A stretch of 17,184 nucleotides of DNA. Origin: Pedobacter sp. UBA5917. GTDB lineage: Bacteria > Bacteroidota > Bacteroidia > Sphingobacteriales > Sphingobacteriaceae. The position numbers and the translations under genes are program-made. The stretch covers positions 1 to 17,184 of the forward strand of contig NZ_DJDT01000187.1 of assembly GCF_002432345.1 (NCBI RefSeq), read 5' to 3'. The notes under the pieces were generated by a model that saw only the letters and a list, made by a program, of their open reading frames with translations, made no database searches and was not told the origin of the DNA. Of the stretch, positions 13,284 to 17,184 are shown piece by piece; position 1 is the first letter of the stretch, and each line of letters opens with the position of its first letter.

Positions 13284-15680
13284 ATGAGAATAACATACAT
13301 ATTGTTTTTTTGCCTGATCACTGTTTTTGCCAAAGCCCAGCAATTTGAAATAGCCGGCAAAATAACTTTGTTGCAAAAACCGGTCGAAGGCGCAACCATT
13401 ACGCTGAAAAACCTGGGCAGAGCCACGGTAAGCGGTGCTAATGGTGAGTTTGCATTCAAAGATTTACCGGCCGGAAAATATAACATCGCCATCTCTTTTG
13501 TAGGTGCTGCAACCGTTAAAAAAACAATCGAAATCATTGATCGCAATGCGCAGATGGATATCATACTGCAATTGGATAAGGCCATTGAGCTTGATGCAGT
13601 AGACATTACCAAAATAAACGATAAAGTTGCCGATAAACTGAACCAGGTAGAAGGAACCGCCATATATGCCGGTAAAAAAACCGAAGTAATCAACCTCAAA
13701 AATATAAATGCCAATTTAGCTACCAATAATGCGCGGCAGGTATATGCCCGTGTTGCAGGTTTAAATATTTGGGAATATGATGGCGGTGGTTTACAATTGG
13801 GCATTGGTGGCCGTGGACTTAACCCAAGCAGGGTATCTAACTTTAATATGAGGCAGAACGGATACGACATTAGTGCCGATGCACTTGGTTATCCCGAAAG
13901 TTATTATACCCCACCAACCGAAGCTTTAGACAGGATTGAAATTGTAAGGGGTGCCGCAAGTTTGCAGTATGGTACGCAATTTGGCGGTATGATCAATTTC
14001 AAAATGAAAAAAGGCCCTACGGATAAACCTTTTGAATTTACAAGCAGACAAACCCTGGGTTCGTACGGTTTTTTAAATTCATTTAACAGCATTGGCGGGC
14101 AGGTTAAAAAATTGAATTATTATGCCTTTTATCAATATAAAAAAGGGGATAGTTGGCGGCCAAACGGACATTTCGACCAAAATACAGCTTATGCCCACTT
14201 AGATTATGCTTTTACCGGCAAACTGAAATTAACTGCCGAATATACCCACATGGATTACCTGGCACAACAGCCGGGGGGCTTAACAGATGAGCAGTTCGAA
14301 GCAGATGCTTCGGTATCGGTTAGGGCAAGAAACTGGTTTAAGGTAAAATGGAATTTGTTTAACCTAAGCCTCGATTATCAGCTTGGCGAGCGCACCAAAC
14401 TGAATTGGATTAACTATCATTTAGATGCCGGAAGAGATGCATTAGGGGTTTTAAGCTATATCAACCGTCCCGATCCGGGCGAGGGTACACCAAGGGATAT
14501 GATGGCCGATAAATATGATAATTACGGTTCGGAGCTTAGGGTATTGCACCAATATAACTTGTTTAATAAGCAAACCAATAGTTTACTGGTAGGTGCAAGG
14601 GCATATAAGGGACTAACTTTTAAAAAACAGGGTGATGCCGATACCGGTTCGGGAGCTGATTTTAACTTTTTGAATAACCAGGCGAATAAATCTGATTTCC
14701 GGTTTCCGGGTACGAATCTAGCCATTTTTACAGAAAATATCTTTCAGATAACGCCTAAACTGAGCATCACGCCTGGTGCGAGGTTCGAGTATATCTATAC
14801 GGGTGCCAAAGGCAATTATACCCAGTTTCAATTCGGTGTTCCCGATCTGATTAAAACCGACAATAAAAGCAATCCACGTTCATTTATACTTTTTGGTATA
14901 GGTACTTCTTATAAACCACATCCTGCCGTTGAGCTTTATGCCAATATTTCGCAGAATTACAGGTCGATAAACTTCACTGATTTAAGGGTGCAGAACCAGA
15001 ACGCGAGGGTAGATTCTTTATTGAAAGACGAAAGGGGATATACTGCCGATGGTGGTGTGAGGGGAAATTTAAAAGATTGGCTATATTACGACCTAAGTGT
15101 GTTTTACCTGAAATACAACGACCGGATCGGCTCGGTTTTTACCACCGATGCCAGCAACATGATTTACCGTTTAAGGACAAATGTGGCCGATAGCCGCAAT
15201 ATAGGTTTCGAGAGTTTGGTAGAAGCTGATTTGTTAAAAGCCTTTACCCAGGGTGCGAGCAAGTATAAACTGGTGGCCTACACCAATTTTTCGCTGATAA
15301 ATGCCCGTTACATCAACACCAATAATACCGCAATTAAGGATAAAGAAGTAGAATTTGTGCCACCGTTATTGTTCCGTACCGGTTTATCATTTGGTAACAA
15401 AATTTTTAATGCCAGTTTGCAATATTCTTACGTAGAAAAACAATTTTCTGATGCTACAAATGCCGAGAGTACCCCAACAGCTGTAGATGGGATTGTACCT
15501 GCTTACCAGATTGTAGATTTTTCGACCAGTTACAACTGGAAATGGTTTACCCTTTCGGGCAGTATTAATAATCTTTTGAACGAAAAATATTTTACAAGGC
15601 GGGCTGATGGTTATCCGGGGCCCGGCATTTTGCCTTCCGATCCGCGAACTTATTATTTAACGCTTCAGTTTAAGCTGTAG
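13284..15680 (+). CDS. FecA-like TonB-dependent outer-membrane receptor
   Basis: The 798-residue precursor has signal peptide MRITYILFFCLITVFAKA, cleaved near residue 18. Next is a CarboxypepD_reg-like domain (about 20-100; VEGATITLKNLGRATVSGANG). The plug domain (about 120-245) contains GIGGRGLNPSR and DRIEIVRGAASLQYGTQFGG. A 22-strand-type barrel runs to the C-terminal strand TYYLTLQFKL. The plug resembles FecA, the ferric citrate receptor, more than SusC proteins. No N-terminal STN signalling domain and no FecI/FecR genes are present, so control is more likely by the divergent two-component system. It starts 3 nt after the carboxylase-like gene, so it is the last gene of the operon. It most likely imports a metal chelate, probably Fe(III); the ligand is inferred. 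Confidence 0.92.
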   Translation: MRITYILFFCLITVFAKAQQFEIAGKITLLQKPVEGATITLKNLGRATVSGANGEFAFKDLPAGKYNIAISFVGAATVKKTIEIIDRNAQMDIILQLDKAIELDAVDITKINDKVADKLNQVEGTAIYAGKKTEVINLKNINANLATNNARQVYARVAGLNIWEYDGGGLQLGIGGRGLNPSRVSNFNMRQNGYDISADALGYPESYYTPPTEALDRIEIVRGAASLQYGTQFGGMINFKMKKGPTDKPFEFTSRQTLGSYGFLNSFNSIGGQVKKLNYYAFYQYKKGDSWRPNGHFDQNTAYAHLDYAFTGKLKLTAEYTHMDYLAQQPGGLTDEQFEADASVSVRARNWFKVKWNLFNLSLDYQLGERTKLNWINYHLDAGRDALGVLSYINRPDPGEGTPRDMMADKYDNYGSELRVLHQYNLFNKQTNSLLVGARAYKGLTFKKQGDADTGSGADFNFLNNQANKSDFRFPGTNLAIFTENIFQITPKLSITPGARFEYIYTGAKGNYTQFQFGVPDLIKTDNKSNPRSFILFGIGTSYKPHPAVELYANISQNYRSINFTDLRVQNQNARVDSLLKDERGYTADGGVRGNLKDWLYYDLSVFYLKYNDRIGSVFTTDASNMIYRLRTNVADSRNIGFESLVEADLLKAFTQGASKYKLVAYTNFSLINARYINTNNTAIKDKEVEFVPPLLFRTGLSFGNKIFNASLQYSYVEKQFSDATNAESTPTAVDGIVPAYQIVDFSTSYNWKWFTLSGSINNLLNEKYFTRRADGYPGPGILPSDPRTYYLTLQFKL

Positions 15681-15686
15681 GTGATA

Positions 15687-15795
15687 ATTTAATCACTTTT
15701 TGTCCCAATTATCGGAGATAAAAAGGGATGCACACAGATATAAATCCGTGTTTATCTGTGTGCATCCTTGCCTGACCGGCTGGGCAGGTGGGGTT
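15687..15795. repeat. large inverted repeat (REP-like) between convergent genes
   Basis: GGATGCACACAGATA (15726-15740) is perfectly complementary to TATCTGTGTGCATCC (15753-15767) across 12 nt. Upstream CTTTTT (15697-15702) and AAAAAG flank it. Downstream a second GC-rich hairpin-like stretch (CCTG to CAGG, 15771-15788) follows. Sequences of the AAATCCGTGTTTATCTGTG type are dispersed in many bacterial genomes. It fills the 134-nt gap between the receptor and the converging outer-membrane gene and probably serves as a two-way terminator. Confidence 0.65.
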
Positions 15796-15814
15796 ACTAT
15801 TAAGTAATCAATCT

Positions 15815-17184
15815 TTATCTTCCTCCACCTACATCCGGTAATTGTGGGCTATTGTCTTCCTTCGCATCTTTTTTGAACTGTAATTTCCCAAATTTATAAG
15901 ATAGTGTAATCCCGAATGATTGTACCGGCACCAACCTCAGATTGGTTTGGTCGAAATTTGGTCCAAAACTGGTCTGTTTTTGGGTGATGTATTTATTAAA
16001 AGGATTTGCAGCGGTGAGGCCAATACTTGCATTTTTATTTAAAAACTGTTTTCTCAACGCCAGGCTATAATTAAAAACAGATGGCCTTGTGCTTCTCAGG
16101 TTTTTTTGGGAAGAGTTGTAGTTGCCAAATACTTCAGCCAATAAATTATTTCCAAATTCATAACTTGCATTCAGATTGGCCCGGTATGCAAAAGCACTAA
16201 CACTTGCCAACCCCGGCGATACATTATTGCGGTTGCCAGCCTGTATATTGGTGCGCAGGTTTAATTTTTCTGTTACCGGAACCGAAGCAAATAAACTCGC
16301 ACCAATGCTCGTTTGCGTACCCAGGTTAAACCTCTGCGTTAATGAAACAGCAGCATAATCAATGCCGTTTATCATAAGCACATCATAGTAGGTGGTAAGC
16401 TGCTGCATATCGTCGGTATTTCTGCGATAATAGCCTGCAAAATAAATATTCGCACCATTTTTAAAGTTTTTGCTGTATCCAAGTTCGAAATTATTGCCTA
16501 TTTCAGGTTTTAGCAGCGGATTGCCCGTGCTGATATTATGTGGATCGCTGATGTTGTAGAAAGGATTCAGGTCGCCGTAATCGGGCCTTTCTATCCGGTA
16601 GGTATATGAAAGTTTGATCGATTGCGTTTCATCCAGTTTATGCTGTAGGGTAAAGGATGGTGCAAAAGTATTATAACCGGCAATTTCTGCTCCCGAAAAG
16701 TTGGCCACTTTGCCTGTACGTTCATACCTAAGCCCTGCTTTTCCGGTAATAAAATCTTTAAAAAGTGAAAAAGATGCCGATAAATATGCCGAATAAATAT
16801 TCCTTTTGTAATTAAAGCCATAGGTTTGGTTTGCATTGTTAACATAAGTGCCGTTTGCCGTTAAAGTATCGGTAATTACATTATTGTTCAGGTTGTCGAT
16901 AACCAGTTTTGCGCCACTTTCGAGGGTGAATTTTTTACTTACTGGTAAAGTATAGTTTACCGACATTTCAGTTTCATTTTCTTTACCCGGATTTGAGCTG
17001 ATCAATCCTGTTGTAGGATAATTCCCGTTCAGGTACGCAGAATTTTGCGAAGCATTGATGGTATTGTTTCCAAAACTCGAATTGTAAAGGAAATCGAGTT
17101 CGTGACCTTCCTTTTTAAAGCTTTTTTTATAGGCAAGACTGATATCGGTAGCGTTCGCACTAAACCTGCTCGCCGAATTCCTGC
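15815..17184 (-). CDS. outer-membrane beta-barrel receptor (OMP_b-brl_3 type), 5'-truncated by the window end
   Basis: The frame is open from stop TAA at 15815-15817 to the window edge, giving about 455 visible C-terminal residues. The ATG-like start near 17005 is not real, because coding continues through NNTINASQNSAYLNGNYP and further upstream. The visible part is a barrel: alternating strands such as FTLESGAKLVIDNLNN, FITGKAGLRYERTG, FTLQHKLDETQSIKLSYTYRI, the motif PDYGDLNPFYNISDPHNISTGNP, LKPEIGNNFELGYSKNF and a last strand SFGITLSYKFGKL. These are features of the OMP_b-brl_3 (PF14905) family of TonB-linked proteins. A 20-residue polar tail with a Gly-rich end (PDVGGGR) follows the barrel. 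The substrate is unknown. It converges on the FecA-like gene and belongs to a separate transcription unit. Confidence 0.85.
   Translation of the reverse strand, partial: RNSASRFSANATDISLAYKKSFKKEGHELDFLYNSSFGNNTINASQNSAYLNGNYPTTGLISSNPGKENETEMSVNYTLPVSKKFTLESGAKLVIDNLNNNVITDTLTANGTYVNNANQTYGFNYKRNIYSAYLSASFSLFKDFITGKAGLRYERTGKVANFSGAEIAGYNTFAPSFTLQHKLDETQSIKLSYTYRIERPDYGDLNPFYNISDPHNISTGNPLLKPEIGNNFELGYSKNFKNGANIYFAGYYRRNTDDMQQLTTYYDVLMINGIDYAAVSLTQRFNLGTQTSIGASLFASVPVTEKLNLRTNIQAGNRNNVSPGLASVSAFAYRANLNASYEFGNNLLAEVFGNYNSSQKNLRSTRPSVFNYSLALRKQFLNKNASIGLTAANPFNKYITQKQTSFGPNFDQTNLRLVPVQSFGITLSYKFGKLQFKKDAKEDNSPQLPDVGGGR

Noticed and set aside
13277..13870. A 197-codon minus-strand open frame
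   Set aside because: It is a shadow of the TonB-dependent receptor gene, whose signal peptide, plug and barrel are unambiguous.
1..17184. CRISPR arrays, tRNA or rRNA genes, complete insertion sequences
   Set aside because: No regularly spaced repeats, no cloverleaf-like sequences or rRNA stretches, and no transposase were found by reading both strands.

Overview
The window reads as chromosomal DNA of a Bacteroidota bacterium, most likely family Sphingobacteriaceae and Pedobacter-like. The signs are Bacteroidota-type promoters (TAnnTTTG at -7 with TTTG/TTG near -33), weak Shine-Dalgarno sites, lipoproteins with Ser-Cys lipoboxes, a CarboxypepD_reg-like/TonB receptor, an OMP_b-brl_3-type receptor, and families such as DUF4856 and HXXEE. 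The genus is inferred from overall resemblance; no search was run.

Left part (1-6.7 kb) is a patchwork of small accessory genes. It holds a secreted protein of unknown function, a decayed C-terminal fragment that looks like an M1-type peptidase, a Crp/Fnr-family regulator, an HXXEE membrane protein, a TetR regulator with a perfect 26-bp palindromic operator in an apparent operon with an epoxide-hydrolase-like alpha/beta hydrolase, a tiny membrane protein, a choline-kinase/APH-like phosphotransferase and an unknown lipoprotein. A dispersed element of about 120 bp ending in an intrinsic terminator occurs twice (1114-1238 and 4761-4880), and its 3' terminator part occurs a third time (5987-6014), all in the same orientation.

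Middle part (6.7-9.5 kb, minus strand) has an unrecognised cytosolic protein with a good TTTG-N20-TATATTTA promoter, then a two-component system (OmpR-family response regulator and histidine kinase) joined by a 1-bp TAATG overlap.

Right part (9.6-15.7 kb, plus strand) is the most interesting region. A compact operon divergent from the two-component system encodes a DUF4856 lipoprotein, an imelysin-family lipoprotein, an HTTM protein that is a near-complete homologue of vitamin K-dependent gamma-glutamyl carboxylase with the catalytic Lys and NH motif retained, and a FecA-like TonB-dependent receptor. The operon promoter carries an 11-bp-spaced direct repeat that is a natural candidate site for the divergent response regulator, and a strong hairpin terminator separates DUF4856 from the rest, probably setting stoichiometry. 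The locus looks like a regulated metal (probably iron) acquisition system that includes a possible post-translational carboxylase.

The right edge is a convergent, 5'-truncated OMP_b-brl_3-type outer-membrane receptor, separated from the FecA-like gene by a large inverted repeat of the type that is widely dispersed in bacteria.
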